Assembly (NCBI GenBank): GCA_938075585.1
Contig: CALJHG010000030.1
Location: 1-32,061, forward strand
Source of the DNA: an uncultured Gammaproteobacteria bacterium
GTDB lineage: Bacteria; Pseudomonadota; Gammaproteobacteria; Ga0077536
Direction of reading: 5' to 3'
Length of the DNA stretch: 32,061 nt
In this document: piece after piece, positions 1 through 8,463 of the stretch
How positions within the stretch are numbered: position 1 is the first letter of the stretch
Layout of the letters: every line of letters begins with the position of its first letter
Made by a program: the position numbers and the translations under genes
The notes under the pieces: model-generated
Databases searched by the model: none
Told to the model about the DNA's origin: nothing
Seen by the model: only the letters and a program-made list of their open reading frames with translations

Positions 1-243
1 AATCGGATTTATGGAGATAATTTTGTCAAAGCACTGTCGTCTGTTAGCGCTAAAGTATATGTAATGCCATCTGCAACCGATGCTTATTTTCCGCCCGAGG
101 ATAGCCGTAATGAGGTTAGCCTTATGTCTACCGCAACGTTGAAGACAATACAATCGGAATGGGGACATTGGGCTGGTTCTGGACGCTGCGCTGCTGATAC
201 TGCATTTATTAATGATCAATTATTGGAGCTACTTGAGACGTGA
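1..243 (+). CDS. MetX-like alpha/beta hydrolase, C-terminal fragment
   Basis: The window opens inside a gene read in frame 1 that ends at TGA 241-243. It is absent from the ORF track because its start lies outside. The 80 visible residues contain VMPSATDAYFPPEDS and then SEWGHWAGSGRCAADTAFI, the pattern at the end of homoserine O-acetyltransferase-like alpha/beta hydrolases, where the aspartate and histidine of the catalytic triad sit. The likely triad residues here are the Asp of SATDAYF and the His of WGHWAG. The next gene's GTG start overlaps the stop codon (GTGA), so the two are translationally coupled. The family includes acyltransferases and plain hydrolases, so with the nucleophile region missing the substrate is open. 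Next to an amidase, a hydrolytic catabolic role is more likely than methionine synthesis. Confidence 0.7.
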   Translation, partial: NRIYGDNFVKALSSVSAKVYVMPSATDAYFPPEDSRNEVSLMSTATLKTIQSEWGHWAGSGRCAADTAFINDQLLELLET

Positions 244-1529
244 AACTAAATAATCTTACTGCTACTCAAGCCGCCGAATTACTGGCACGTAAAGAGATTA
301 GTTCCGTTGAGTTGACTCAGGCGTGTTTAGACAGAATAGCCGAGAGAAACCATGACGTGGGTGCGTTTGTGCATATTGATCCTGAGTTTTCATTAAAGCA
401 AGCAGCTATTGCTGATGCGTCTGAAAGTAAATCTAAGTTACATGGAGTGCCTTTCGGTGTTAAGGACGTTATCGATACTAAGGATTTTCGCACTGAACGA
501 GGCACAGTCATCCATGAGGGCCGTCAACCTCTAGAGGATGCAAAATGTGTGAAGTTAATGCGAGAAGCTGGAGCGGTCTTGCTTGGTAAGCTGGTTACTA
601 CTGAGTACGCGATGTTTACTGCTAACGAGACACGTCATCCATTGGATCTGAATCGGACAGCGGGTGGTTCGTCAAGTGGAACGGGTGCCGCAGTGGCAGA
701 TAATATGGTACCTATTGCGTTTGGCAATCAAACAGCGGGCTCTCTTATCCGCCCCGCGGCTTTCTGCGGTGTTTACGGGCTTAAACCTAGTCATGGTACG
801 ACCGATGGTACGGGCATTTTACCTTTACAATTATATTTCGACACGCTGGGTTATATGGCAAGAGATGTTGAAGATCTTAAAGACTTTTATTCTATTGTTA
901 GCGGTATTGACCAAAATAAAACATGGCCGGAGGCTCGCAAACCTCGGATTGGATTATGTCGAACATTTCAGTGGGACTTCGCCGATCGAGAGAGCCAAGA
1001 AGTGCTAGAGAAAACTGGAGAGCAATTTCAGTCGCTTGGTATCGATGTTGTTCCGTTTGAGTTACCCGTTGCTTATGAGAATTTAGTGGAGGTACATCGA
1101 CGAATTCTCTACAAAGGGATAAGTGACTCTCTTTCAGTCGATTATGAAACTGCTTCTGATTCAATGAGCAAAGGACTAATCGATGTTATCGAAGAGGGTC
1201 AAGCTTGTTCTCAAGATGCTTTCTTGGCGGCATTTAAGTTGGCAGATGCCTGTCGCTCTGGGGTAAATGAGATCCTCAAAGACGTAGACGCAATTATTTG
1301 CCCGAGCGCGCCTGGCGAAGCGCCAGAGGGTTGGGGTACCGGTAGCCCTATATTCCAAGTAATGTGGACTTTACTCGGCGTGCCTTGTCTAAATTTACCA
1401 GTAGGTTTTGGACCCAATGAGATGCCCTTAGGCATACAGTTGATTGGTCGACGAAATGACGACGCAACTATTTTATCACTCGGCCAACATGTCATGAAGA
1501 ACTTTCGCTCAATTAAAATCGAGAAATAG
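240..1529 (+). CDS. Amidase signature family hydrolase
   Basis: Hydrolyses a C-N amide bond to acid plus ammonia or amine; probably cytoplasmic, with no signal peptide. The amidase-signature Ser-cisSer-Lys triad is readable: Lys75 in GVPFGVKDVIDT, cis-Ser144 in AGGSSSGTGAAVA, and nucleophile Ser168 in NQTAGSLIRPAAFCG. The 24-residue gap between the two serines is the family norm, and 429 aa is a normal length. The GTG start overlaps the stop of the upstream alpha/beta hydrolase, and a Rieske ferredoxin follows 4 nt after the stop, so it sits inside an operon. The variant SLIRPA after the nucleophile is common in catabolic amidases and unlike GatA (SIRQPA). A tRNA amidotransferase role is unlikely because no GatB or GatC is nearby. 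The downstream maleate-isomerase homologue suggests the product could be a dicarboxylic acid half-amide derivative; that is inference. Confidence 0.9.
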   Translation: MKLNNLTATQAAELLARKEISSVELTQACLDRIAERNHDVGAFVHIDPEFSLKQAAIADASESKSKLHGVPFGVKDVIDTKDFRTERGTVIHEGRQPLEDAKCVKLMREAGAVLLGKLVTTEYAMFTANETRHPLDLNRTAGGSSSGTGAAVADNMVPIAFGNQTAGSLIRPAAFCGVYGLKPSHGTTDGTGILPLQLYFDTLGYMARDVEDLKDFYSIVSGIDQNKTWPEARKPRIGLCRTFQWDFADRESQEVLEKTGEQFQSLGIDVVPFELPVAYENLVEVHRRILYKGISDSLSVDYETASDSMSKGLIDVIEEGQACSQDAFLAAFKLADACRSGVNEILKDVDAIICPSAPGEAPEGWGTGSPIFQVMWTLLGVPCLNLPVGFGPNEMPLGIQLIGRRNDDATILSLGQHVMKNFRSIKIEK

Positions 1530-1533
1530 TGGT

Positions 1534-1848
1534 ATGTCGAAAATTAAATTGTTTTTAGCTTCAGAACTAGAAGTTAACCAGATCCGTCAAGTTGAGTTGG
1601 ACGCTCGTGAGCCCATAGCGATTTATAACTTAGACGGAGAATATTTTGCTACCGATGATACGTGCACGCATGGAAATGCATCGATGGCCGAGGGTGATAT
1701 TGATGGCAGTGAAGTTTATTGCCCCTTTCATATGGGCGCTTTCGATATTCGGACAGGTGAGGCGACAGTTGCTCCTTGCAGTGTCCCTCTGAAAACCTAT
1801 GAGGTTGGTATTGAAGATGGTTATCTTTTTATTTTAATGGAAGATTAA
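1534..1848 (+). CDS. Rieske [2Fe-2S] ferredoxin
   Basis: A stand-alone 104-residue Rieske protein that would pass electrons to an oxygenase or similar partner. The cluster ligands are present: Cys44-x-His46 in DTCTHGNASMAEG and Cys63-x-x-His66 in YCPFHMGAFD, separated by 16 residues as in BphF/NagAb-type ferredoxins. There is no transmembrane segment, so it is a soluble ferredoxin and not a cytochrome bc1 Rieske subunit. The ATG lies 4 nt after the amidase stop, and its stop codon shares a base with the next start (TAATG). No Rieske oxygenase alpha subunit or ferredoxin reductase is visible in the window; the partner may lie upstream of base 1 or elsewhere in the genome. Confidence 0.92.
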   Translation: MSKIKLFLASELEVNQIRQVELDAREPIAIYNLDGEYFATDDTCTHGNASMAEGDIDGSEVYCPFHMGAFDIRTGEATVAPCSVPLKTYEVGIEDGYLFILMED

Positions 1849-2606
1849 TGAAGTATAGAACTTACCGAATAGGGCAAATCGTGCCTAGCTCGAATATCAC
1901 GATGGAAACAGAGGTGCCTGAGATGCTTTTAAGAGCTGAGGTTCCCGAGGACGTGAGATTTACGTTCCATTCATCAAGGGCGCCTATGAAAAATGTTTCC
2001 GCCGAAGAATTAGCACGAATGAATTCTCATATGGAACGTTGTGCGATTGAATTGACCGACGCTCGGATGGATGTCATTGCGTCTGCTTGTTTGGTCGCGA
2101 TCATGTCACAAGGGACCGGGTTTCATCGAACGGTGGAAGAAAATTTGAAGCTAGTGACGTGTGATGACGCACCTGATACTAGGATCCTGACCAGTGCAGG
2201 ATGCCTTGTCGACTCCTTAAAAGCGATTGGAGCTAGACGTGTTGCCTTGATTACGCCGTATATGAAAAACCTGACTGCGTTAGTTGCGGGCTACATAGAG
2301 CACGAGGATATTGAGGTTTTAGATACTATTTCTCTCGAAATTCCTAATAACTTAGAGGTCGGCAGTCAAGATCCGAATAATCTGCTTAAGATCGTTCATC
2401 AACTCAAAACAGCGGAAGCAGATGCAGTGATCTTATCCGCGTGTGTGCAAATGCCGTCGCTTGCCGCGCTAGCTGAAGCGCAAAAGATGTTTAGTGTGCC
2501 GGTGTTGTCTACAGCCGCTGCTACGGTGTTTCAAATTCTTCGGTCCCTGAATTTGCCAACTGCTGTTCCAGACGCGGGTGATCTTTTATCTGGGCGGTAT
2601 AGTTAA
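1848..2606 (+). CDS. Maleate isomerase / Asp-Glu racemase family protein
   Basis: Belongs to the cysteine-dependent Asp/Glu racemase superfamily and most resembles maleate cis-trans isomerase (also arylmalonate decarboxylase). The two catalytic cysteines are seen as Cys81 in IASACLVAIM and Cys199 in LSACVQMPSL. They are 118 residues apart, the same spacing as in characterised maleate isomerases, and 252 aa is the family length. The N-terminal RIGQIVPSSNITMETE matches the family's substrate-carboxylate loop. The start overlaps the Rieske stop by one base, and the gene ends the operon 4 bp before a convergent acyl-CoA dehydrogenase. In nicotinate and pyrimidine catabolism such enzymes turn maleate into fumarate after amide hydrolysis, so pairing with the upstream amidase is plausible, but the substrate is not proven. 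Confidence 0.82.
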   Translation: MKYRTYRIGQIVPSSNITMETEVPEMLLRAEVPEDVRFTFHSSRAPMKNVSAEELARMNSHMERCAIELTDARMDVIASACLVAIMSQGTGFHRTVEENLKLVTCDDAPDTRILTSAGCLVDSLKAIGARRVALITPYMKNLTALVAGYIEHEDIEVLDTISLEIPNNLEVGSQDPNNLLKIVHQLKTAEADAVILSACVQMPSLAALAEAQKMFSVPVLSTAAATVFQILRSLNLPTAVPDAGDLLSGRYS

Positions 2607-2610
2607 CCAT

Positions 2611-3747
2611 TCATAGTGTCCGCGCGATAATTTCTTTCATTACCTCGCTCGACCCCCCCGCAATACGAGTTATCCTCTGACCAGCCCATAGTCTAGCGAT
2701 AGGGTATTCCCACATGTAGCCGTAACCACCAAAAAGCTGCAAGCAATCGTCTAAGACTTCGCACATAGTCTCAGTAGCGAAGAGCTTGGCCATAGCGGCG
2801 TCATTGGCATCTAACGCTTCCATCATATGAAGCTCAAGACAATGATCGATGAAGTTACGCACTACAGTAGCTTTGGTCTTTGCTTCTGCCAATTTAAATC
2901 GTGTATTTTGGAATGAAAAAATAGTCTTCCCGAAAGCTTCTCTGTCTTTAGTATATTCGACAGTTTCTGATAAAGCTGCTTCAATAGTGGATGCGGCTCT
3001 TATTCCTACTATCAATCTTTCTTGCGCGAGTTCCTCCATAAGATACTTGAAACCCATGTTTTCTTTCCCAATCATCCTATCAGGAGTCACTTTGACATTA
3101 GCGTAAAAAAGCTCAGAAGTGTCTTGCGCCTTCCAACCGATTTTTTCTAAGTTTCGCCCCCTAGTAAAACCACCGTCATTTCGTTCAACTACTAGCAGGC
3201 TTATCCCTTTCGCCCCAGCAGTGGCATCTGTTTTACAAGCTGTGATGACTAGATCAGCCAGATGCCCATTAGAAATAAAGGTTTTCTGACCATTCAATGT
3301 ATAGTCATCCCCGTCTCTGACCGCCGATGTTTTTATTCCCGCCAGATCACTACCAGCACCTGGCTCAGTCATAGCTATAGCCCCAATTATTTGGCCAGAA
3401 CACATTCCTGGCAGCCATTTTTTCTTTTGTTCTTCAGTGCCGTGGTTGAGGATATATGGCGCTACTATTCCCGAATGGAGATGAAACGCCACCCCGCTAG
3501 CATCCACTTTCGCCAATTCTTCAGTAACTATAGCGGTGTGTAAGAAGTCACCGCCAGGCCCACCATACTCGGCCGGCACAAAAGAACAAAGTAGTCCATT
3601 TTCGCCGGCCGACTTCCAGACTTCGCGACTGACAACTCCGTCTTTTTCCCATTGTGGGTGAAAGGGTACAATTTCTTTTTCAACGAACTTTTTAACGGTT
3701 GTTCTAAAGATCTCATGATCCTCAGAATAGACAGTTCGTTCTAGCAT
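2611..3747 (-). CDS. Acyl-CoA dehydrogenase
   Basis: FAD enzyme that introduces a 2,3-double bond into an acyl-CoA and passes electrons to ETF. The family signatures are present: IGAIAMTEPGAGSDLAG (residues about 121-137), TLNGQKTFISNG, and the C-terminal FGGYGYMWEYPIARLW. At the usual medium-chain catalytic-Glu position the C-terminal motif reads IAGGSSEVMK, without Glu. Instead Glu243 in AQERLIVG fits the helix-G base of long-chain and isovaleryl-type enzymes. Length (378 aa) is normal. The start is supported by TAAGGAG upstream of ATG on the minus strand. It converges with the maleate-isomerase gene and is divergent from the LLM oxidoreductase across 277 bp. The exact acyl substrate is unknown. 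Confidence 0.93.
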   Translation of the reverse strand: MLERTVYSEDHEIFRTTVKKFVEKEIVPFHPQWEKDGVVSREVWKSAGENGLLCSFVPAEYGGPGGDFLHTAIVTEELAKVDASGVAFHLHSGIVAPYILNHGTEEQKKKWLPGMCSGQIIGAIAMTEPGAGSDLAGIKTSAVRDGDDYTLNGQKTFISNGHLADLVITACKTDATAGAKGISLLVVERNDGGFTRGRNLEKIGWKAQDTSELFYANVKVTPDRMIGKENMGFKYLMEELAQERLIVGIRAASTIEAALSETVEYTKDREAFGKTIFSFQNTRFKLAEAKTKATVVRNFIDHCLELHMMEALDANDAAMAKLFATETMCEVLDDCLQLFGGYGYMWEYPIARLWAGQRITRIAGGSSEVMKEIIARTL

Positions 3748-3763
3748 TACCGACTCCTTAAAT

Positions 3764-3773
3764 TTGACGTCAA
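3764..3773. promoter_or_regulatory. 10-bp palindrome upstream of the acyl-CoA dehydrogenase
   Basis: TTGACGTCAA is a perfect palindrome 16 bp before the acyl-CoA dehydrogenase start, in the 277-bp divergent intergenic region (3748-4024). It could be an operator or chance. The rest of the region is AT-rich and must carry promoters for both flanking genes, but no convincing -35/-10 pair was found. Confidence 0.25.
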
Positions 3774-4024
3774 TTGAGCTGCCTAAGCCTTAGCTTGAGA
3801 CTGATTTCAAACAACTTATAGCAGCTCTTACCAATCATTACCCAGGAAACTTAGTACAATCACGTTACTGCAATAGACTATAGTTTATTTTTAACAGATT
3901 TTTCTGAATAATGTTACATTTAGTAGGTTTCGCATCTAATTTAGTGTTGCTGAAACTTTTATAGCTTTAGCAAATTCTGCGAAAGGGTAGTTTTAAATAC
4001 GATACAAATTGAGGGGCTTTGATA

Positions 4025-4894
4025 ATGAATTTAGGAAAATACGGCGTCTTCACGTTTACGGACATGCTAGGAGCTCCCGAACTGAGCGAGTTAGCGAAAC
4101 GCGTTGAAGACTTAGGTTATTCAACACTTTGGTATCCTGAGGCTTTTAACTACGAAGCATTTGGCCTAGGAAATTATTTGCTCAGCGAGTCGTCTAGCCT
4201 TGTGGTCGCAAGTGGTATAGCAAACATGTATGCGCGTGATCCGGCCGCGTCCGTTATGGGGTGCAATACGCTGAATGCATTGTCAGGAGGTAGATTCATT
4301 CTGGGCTTAGGGGTTTCGCATGCGCCGCTAGTTTCTGATATGCGAGGCCACGAATATAAAAAACCTGTCGCTACTATGCGGAAATATTTGGATGATATGG
4401 ATCAGGCTTGGGAGGCGCTAGGAGGTGCTCCTGCAGAAAAGCAGGTCATGCTGGCGGCTCTTGGCCCAAACATGTCGGCACTTGCAGCCGAGCGTACTTT
4501 AGGTGCCTTCCCCTACAACATAACACCCGAACAAGCCCAACTTTCTCGAAAAGCTATGGGAGATAGGGGAGCCATTGTGTGCGAGCAAAAAGTCTGTCTT
4601 AGTACCAACGCTGAAGAAGCCAGAGCCGCTGCCAGAGCCGCATTGGGGCCGTATCTCCCATTACCTAACTATTATAAAAACTGGTTTAGGCTAGGCTTTG
4701 ATGAAACCGATCTAGAAAATGGCGGTAGCGATAGACTGATGGACGCTATGGTTATCTGGGGATCAAGTGAAGAGATCGACGAAAAATTAAACGGATATTT
4801 TGATAATGGAGCGGATCAGGTAGTGATCCAACCCATCCGGCCTGATGGCCAGCCTGGCCCCGATTGGGCGGCACTAGAGGCCCTAGCAAAGTAA
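4025..4894 (+). CDS. LLM class flavin/F420-dependent oxidoreductase
   Basis: Luciferase-like monooxygenase superfamily protein of 290 aa with a TIM-barrel fold using reduced FMN or F420. Evidence is the N-terminal KYGVFTFTDM strand, the ELAKRVEDLGYSTLWYPE segment, and TLNALSGGRFILGLGVSH, a hallmark stretch of the TIGR03620-like LLM group. The track starts at TTG 4019, but ATG 4025 has a GAGGGG box at a good distance and is preferred. A terminator follows, so the gene appears monocistronic, divergent from the acyl-CoA dehydrogenase. Whether the cofactor is FMN or F420 cannot be decided; no F420 biosynthesis gene is in the window. The substrate is unknown. Confidence 0.87.
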   Translation: MNLGKYGVFTFTDMLGAPELSELAKRVEDLGYSTLWYPEAFNYEAFGLGNYLLSESSSLVVASGIANMYARDPAASVMGCNTLNALSGGRFILGLGVSHAPLVSDMRGHEYKKPVATMRKYLDDMDQAWEALGGAPAEKQVMLAALGPNMSALAAERTLGAFPYNITPEQAQLSRKAMGDRGAIVCEQKVCLSTNAEEARAAARAALGPYLPLPNYYKNWFRLGFDETDLENGGSDRLMDAMVIWGSSEEIDEKLNGYFDNGADQVVIQPIRPDGQPGPDWAALEALAK

Positions 4895-4939
4895 AAAGGC
4901 TCTACGGACTATAACCTCTGTCTGTTTTGAAATGTTACT

Positions 4940-4972
4940 GGTCACCCACTTAGGTGGCCCTCATTTTATTTT
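4940..4972 (+). terminator. Rho-independent terminator after the LLM gene
   Basis: GGTCACC and GGTGGCC form a 7-bp stem (one G-U pair) around a 6-nt loop, followed by CTCATTTTATTTT. It sits 45 nt after the LLM stop codon and before the TTG start of the GTP cyclohydrolase gene. Confidence 0.6.
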
Positions 4973-4990
4973 GTAAAGGAAAACCCAAAA

Positions 4991-5773
4991 TTGTTTAGTT
5001 ATGTAGATAAGTCCATAAGGCAACGACTGGAAGTTCAAGGCTTACTTCGGGTTTTAAACAAGGACGGAATCGCTGTCGATCCCGATGACGGCTCCGCATT
5101 TATGTCATTGCTCGGACCTGTGCCAATTCCTCGAATGATAGATGGTATTGAAGTCGTGCTTGAGTGGTACCCGTTTGTAAGACGGACGGAGTTGTCTACC
5201 GTTTTAGAGTCTGCAAAAGAGGTAGAAAATGGAGGGGAAGAGGCTTTTCGAAATTTGTTGAGTAACTCTATGTTAGTTAATTCAGTATTTGCCTTACCTA
5301 ATTTCACTGCAGCTAGTAACCCTCTAGTCCGAGTCCATTCCTGTTGTCTGACGGGTGATATTTTTGGTTCTAAAAGGTGCGATTGTGGCCCTCAATTGGA
5401 TGCAGCATTTTCTCAAATGAAGCAAGATGGCGGAGGTGCTGTAGTTTATATGAGTGGTCATGAAGGTAGGGGAATTGGCCTTTGGGCTAAAGCCATTACC
5501 TACTTATTACAGGATGCAGGGCAGGATACGTATGAAGCAAATACGGCTCTTGGTCTCCCAGAAGATTGCAGGGATTTCAGCGAAGCAGCTGTAGTATTGC
5601 GGTTTTTGTTGAATAATCGACCTATTCGACTTTTATCTAATAACCCGGATAAAAGCGCCGCGCTTAGGGAAAATGGTCAGCAGGTCTCAGAGCACGTTCA
5701 GCTGATTGCCGGTGTTTGTGAACATAACCAAAGGTATATGGATGCCAAAAGGGACAGAGGACATAAAATCTAG
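4991..5773 (+). CDS. ribA: GTP cyclohydrolase II family protein
   Basis: Opens the imidazole ring of GTP to give formate, pyrophosphate and a diaminopyrimidine, the first step of riboflavin synthesis. The zinc ligands Cys119, Cys130 and Cys132 are in HSCCLTGDIFGSKRCDCG. GHEGRGIGL, LQDAGQDTYEANTALG and LLSNNPDK are the other family motifs, so the catalytic core is intact. There are about 110 residues before the core, more than in E. coli RibA, and no DHBP synthase (RibB) domain. The start is TTG 4991 behind AAAGGA; the next in-frame ATG (residue 38) would cut the N-terminal extension. It stands alone, away from other rib genes, near many flavoenzymes. It may be a flavin-supply paralogue or feed a special pterin/deazaflavin product; that is inference. 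Confidence 0.88.
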   Translation: MFSYVDKSIRQRLEVQGLLRVLNKDGIAVDPDDGSAFMSLLGPVPIPRMIDGIEVVLEWYPFVRRTELSTVLESAKEVENGGEEAFRNLLSNSMLVNSVFALPNFTAASNPLVRVHSCCLTGDIFGSKRCDCGPQLDAAFSQMKQDGGGAVVYMSGHEGRGIGLWAKAITYLLQDAGQDTYEANTALGLPEDCRDFSEAAVVLRFLLNNRPIRLLSNNPDKSAALRENGQQVSEHVQLIAGVCEHNQRYMDAKRDRGHKI

Positions 5774-5895
5774 TAAAGTCGATAGTTACCAGTGCTAGCG
5801 AATTCAATGACTACAGAGTTACAATACTTAGTCGTCTCTTGCTGAGGGTCGGGGGCGTGAAAAATCTACTGTTTTTATTTTAAAGAGGGGCCAAT

Positions 5896-6780
5896 ATGAT
5901 ATATCCGTTAAAATCGAAGTGTACAATGGGTTTGAAATTAATCGTCGTGTCTTTTTTTATGGTTTTTTTGACCCCGTCTTTTGCTGGCCACCATGACGAA
6001 AAGTTGATTAAGTTATTTCAAGTTAACAGCGGGATTATCGAGATGGATAAAGGCTATCTCACTGCGATGCGTGATGTCGGTACGATTATCAAGGTGCCTG
6101 TGGCAATGTATATCATTGACCATCCTAGGGGGTTGGTTCTTTACGATACTGGTACTAATGTTGCAATAGCTGATGGTAACTGTGCTAGCTATTGGGGTGA
6201 AGGACTGTGTGCTGCTTTTCATGGTAAGCAAACACGCGACGAGGTGATTGATCGTTGGCTAGAGAAATTTGGCTATTCGGTTTCCGATGTTAAATATGTA
6301 GTGACTTCGCACATGCATCTAGATCACGGTGGAAACACCGAAATGTTCCCGAATGCGGTTCATGTGGTGCAGAAAGCGGAAATGCAGGCAGCGTGGTGGC
6401 CCGAAAAATTTCAGCGTGCAGCATTTGTTTTGGCCGACTATGATGACGCTAGAGACTTCGACTACCTGCAGTTAGAGGGAGATTTTGATTTGTTTGGAGA
6501 TGGCACCATGGTTGTTTTGGATACCAAGGGTCATACTCAAGGACATCAGTCACTGATGGTGAAACTTAAGAATACCGGAACACTTTTATTGGCAGGTGAT
6601 GCGGTTTATACACCTGAAAATGAGAATGGAGTGACCCCAGGTATAACTTGGAGTACGAATGAATCAATGAAATCGATAGATAGATTGAAAATGATTCGTG
6701 ACAGGGAACAAGGTGAGATCTGGTACTCTCATGGACGTGCCCAATTTGACTCCCACAAGCACGATAGTGCCTACGACTAG
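5896..6780 (+). CDS. Secreted metallo-beta-lactamase-fold hydrolase (lactonase-like)
   Basis: Zinc hydrolase of the MBL fold, resembling N-acyl homoserine lactonases (AiiA/AttM type). The metal motif HxHxDH is seen as TSHMHLDHGGN (His139, His141, Asp143, His144). Later ligands are the His of LDTKGHTQGH, the Asp of LLLAGDAVY and the His of WYSHGRAQF. An N-terminal signal peptide (GLKLIVVSFFMVFLTPSFA, probable cleavage before GHHDE) sends it to the periplasm or outside, unlike classical cytoplasmic AiiA. ATG 5896 has a GAGGGG box; an internal ATG at residue 11 would still leave a signal peptide. An ABC-system operon follows 29 nt downstream. Quorum-signal cleavage is only one possibility; other lactone or ester substrates fit as well. 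Confidence 0.85.
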   Translation: MIYPLKSKCTMGLKLIVVSFFMVFLTPSFAGHHDEKLIKLFQVNSGIIEMDKGYLTAMRDVGTIIKVPVAMYIIDHPRGLVLYDTGTNVAIADGNCASYWGEGLCAAFHGKQTRDEVIDRWLEKFGYSVSDVKYVVTSHMHLDHGGNTEMFPNAVHVVQKAEMQAAWWPEKFQRAAFVLADYDDARDFDYLQLEGDFDLFGDGTMVVLDTKGHTQGHQSLMVKLKNTGTLLLAGDAVYTPENENGVTPGITWSTNESMKSIDRLKMIRDREQGEIWYSHGRAQFDSHKHDSAYD

Positions 6781-6809
6781 ATAGTTTTTCTATTTGAGGC
6801 TTGACGAGT

Positions 6810-7742
6810 ATGAGTGAGCCTCTTTTGGAACTCCGGAATGTATGGAAGCGTTTCGGTCGGTATGAGGTATTAAAACATTTAAATCTGTCCGTTGGTAAAG
6901 GTGAGATAGTTGGTCTTCTCGGGCCAAATGGCTCCGGAAAAACTACTACTCTTAGAATTGCGGCAGGGTATTCCTGGTCCGACAAGGGGCAGGTTCTGAT
7001 ATCTGGTGAGGGCGTTTTTCCTAACGCGCCTTTTAGCAGGAGGGATGTAGGCTATTTGCCCGAGAAGGTACCACTTTACGATCCTTTCCGTGTGTCGGAA
7101 TACCTGAATTTTCTTGCCTCAGTGCGCGGCCTTCGCGGACAAATAGCCAAAGATGCTGTTCAGCGTGTTTTGCAAGAGCTTGATTTATCTGCTGTCGAAG
7201 GAAGGTTGATTGGTCATTTATCTAAAGGCTTTAGACAGCGCGTTGGGCTCGCGCAGGCGCTTTTATCGCAACCTAAGATACTCTTGTTGGACGAACCGAC
7301 AAATGGCCTTGATCCAGGTCAACTAGTAGAGGCACGAGATATGATACGCCGTGCCTCAAAAGATCGGGCAGTAATTTTTTCTACGCACATAATGCAAGAA
7401 GTGTCAGCTCTATGCACTAGAGTAGTGTATCTGCTTGATGGGAACCTTCGTTTAATTCCACTCGTCAGCGATTGGTCTATCGGGGGTACCATAAAGGCTC
7501 GTGTTCGTTGCGAGACTATTGATATATTGCTGACCAAAATAGGTCAGCTTTCTCCAGATATACGCTCCGAAAGAATTGATCAAGGCGAGAATATTTTTGA
7601 CCTTGAGCTAGATTGCTCTAGCGATCTGCGAGGAGAGTTATCTGCACTACTTGTGACGAGCGGAGAGCTACTTTCCTTTCAGTCTGAAACCTTGAGTTTA
7701 GAGAAGCGCGTGTTGAAACTGTTGGACGAAAAAGGGAAATAA
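6810..7742 (+). CDS. ABC transporter ATP-binding protein (GldA/NosF-like)
   Basis: Nucleotide-binding subunit of an ABC-2 type system. Walker A is GPNGSGKTT, the signature motif is LSKGFRQRVG, Walker B is ILLLDEPTNGLDPG, and the switch His is in FSTHIMQEV. A C-terminal extension of about 90 residues after the NBD is typical of GldA/NatA-like ATPases. The track begins at TTG 6801, which is only 1 nt from GAGG; ATG 6810 gives normal spacing and is preferred (310 aa). The permease starts 1 nt after the stop, so the genes are co-transcribed. With the next three genes this forms a gliding-like ABC module (ATPase, permease, GldG-like, DUF4340-like) that is widespread outside gliding bacteria; the cargo is unknown. 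Confidence 0.92.
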   Translation: MSEPLLELRNVWKRFGRYEVLKHLNLSVGKGEIVGLLGPNGSGKTTTLRIAAGYSWSDKGQVLISGEGVFPNAPFSRRDVGYLPEKVPLYDPFRVSEYLNFLASVRGLRGQIAKDAVQRVLQELDLSAVEGRLIGHLSKGFRQRVGLAQALLSQPKILLLDEPTNGLDPGQLVEARDMIRRASKDRAVIFSTHIMQEVSALCTRVVYLLDGNLRLIPLVSDWSIGGTIKARVRCETIDILLTKIGQLSPDIRSERIDQGENIFDLELDCSSDLRGELSALLVTSGELLSFQSETLSLEKRVLKLLDEKGK

Positions 7743-7743
7743 G

Positions 7744-8460
7744 TTGGGTCTATATCAGTTCACTGCGCTAATAAAACACGAGTTAAAATATTACTTTGTG
7801 ACTCCTATAGCTTACGTAGTGATTGCTGTCTTTTGGTCAGCTAGTGGTTTTTTTTTTAGTTTCAATCAATTATTTGTAAGCGCAATAAATATGGTGAGCG
7901 CTTTTCATAACATGAGTTTGCTTCTGATGCTTATGATTCCTTTCTTGTCGATGAGAACATTTGCAGAAGAAAGACAGAATAATACGTTAGAGCTTCTTAT
8001 GACTCTGCCAATATCGGAGGCGGCGCTAGTTTGGGCTAAATATTTAGCCCTCATGACGATAGTGTTATTGATGCTGTTAGGCAGTGCCGTGGCTGTCGCA
8101 ATTCTCAGTTATTTTGGCGATCCCGATTACGGACCGATTGTTGGAGGTTACATCGGAATCTTTTTATTGGCTGCTAGTTTTTCTGGAATAGGCGTTCTTA
8201 TGTCGTCAATTTCCACTAATCAGATAGTGGCTGCCGCTCTCACCTGGTTTTGTTTGCTTTTAATGTGGTTTGCAGATTATGGTGCCTCTTTGTTTCCCAG
8301 TTCCTGGCTTGTTTATTTTTTTCAATATATTTCGTTTTCGGTCCACTATCTAGATCTCATTCGTGGAGTTCTGACGAGAGGAACACTAATATATTTTATA
8401 AGTGTGATTTTTCTCACTTTAGTAGTTTCAGTTCAGATACTCAGAGTAAAGCGAAGCTAA
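7744..8460 (+). CDS. ABC-2 type permease (GldF-like)
   Basis: Integral membrane subunit with about six hydrophobic segments, including IAYVVIAVFWSASGFFFSF, a Leu/Met-rich MSLLLMLMIPFLSMR, and a C-terminal TLIYFISVIFLTLVVSVQIL. The conserved MRTFAEERQNNTLELLMTLP after the second segment is a hallmark of GldF/NosY-type permeases. The start is TTG 7744 directly after the ATPase stop. The length, 238 aa, is typical. It should pair with the upstream ATPase and the downstream GldG-like protein in the inner membrane. The transported substrate cannot be inferred. Confidence 0.88.
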   Translation: MGLYQFTALIKHELKYYFVTPIAYVVIAVFWSASGFFFSFNQLFVSAINMVSAFHNMSLLLMLMIPFLSMRTFAEERQNNTLELLMTLPISEAALVWAKYLALMTIVLLMLLGSAVAVAILSYFGDPDYGPIVGGYIGIFLLAASFSGIGVLMSSISTNQIVAAALTWFCLLLMWFADYGASLFPSSWLVYFFQYISFSVHYLDLIRGVLTRGTLIYFISVIFLTLVVSVQILRVKRS

Positions 8461-8463
8461 AGT

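Noticed and set aside
241-243. TGA of the first partial gene as a selenocysteine codon
   Set aside because: It falls after the complete C-terminal MetX-like pattern and overlaps the GTG start of the amidase; there is no Cys-motif context.
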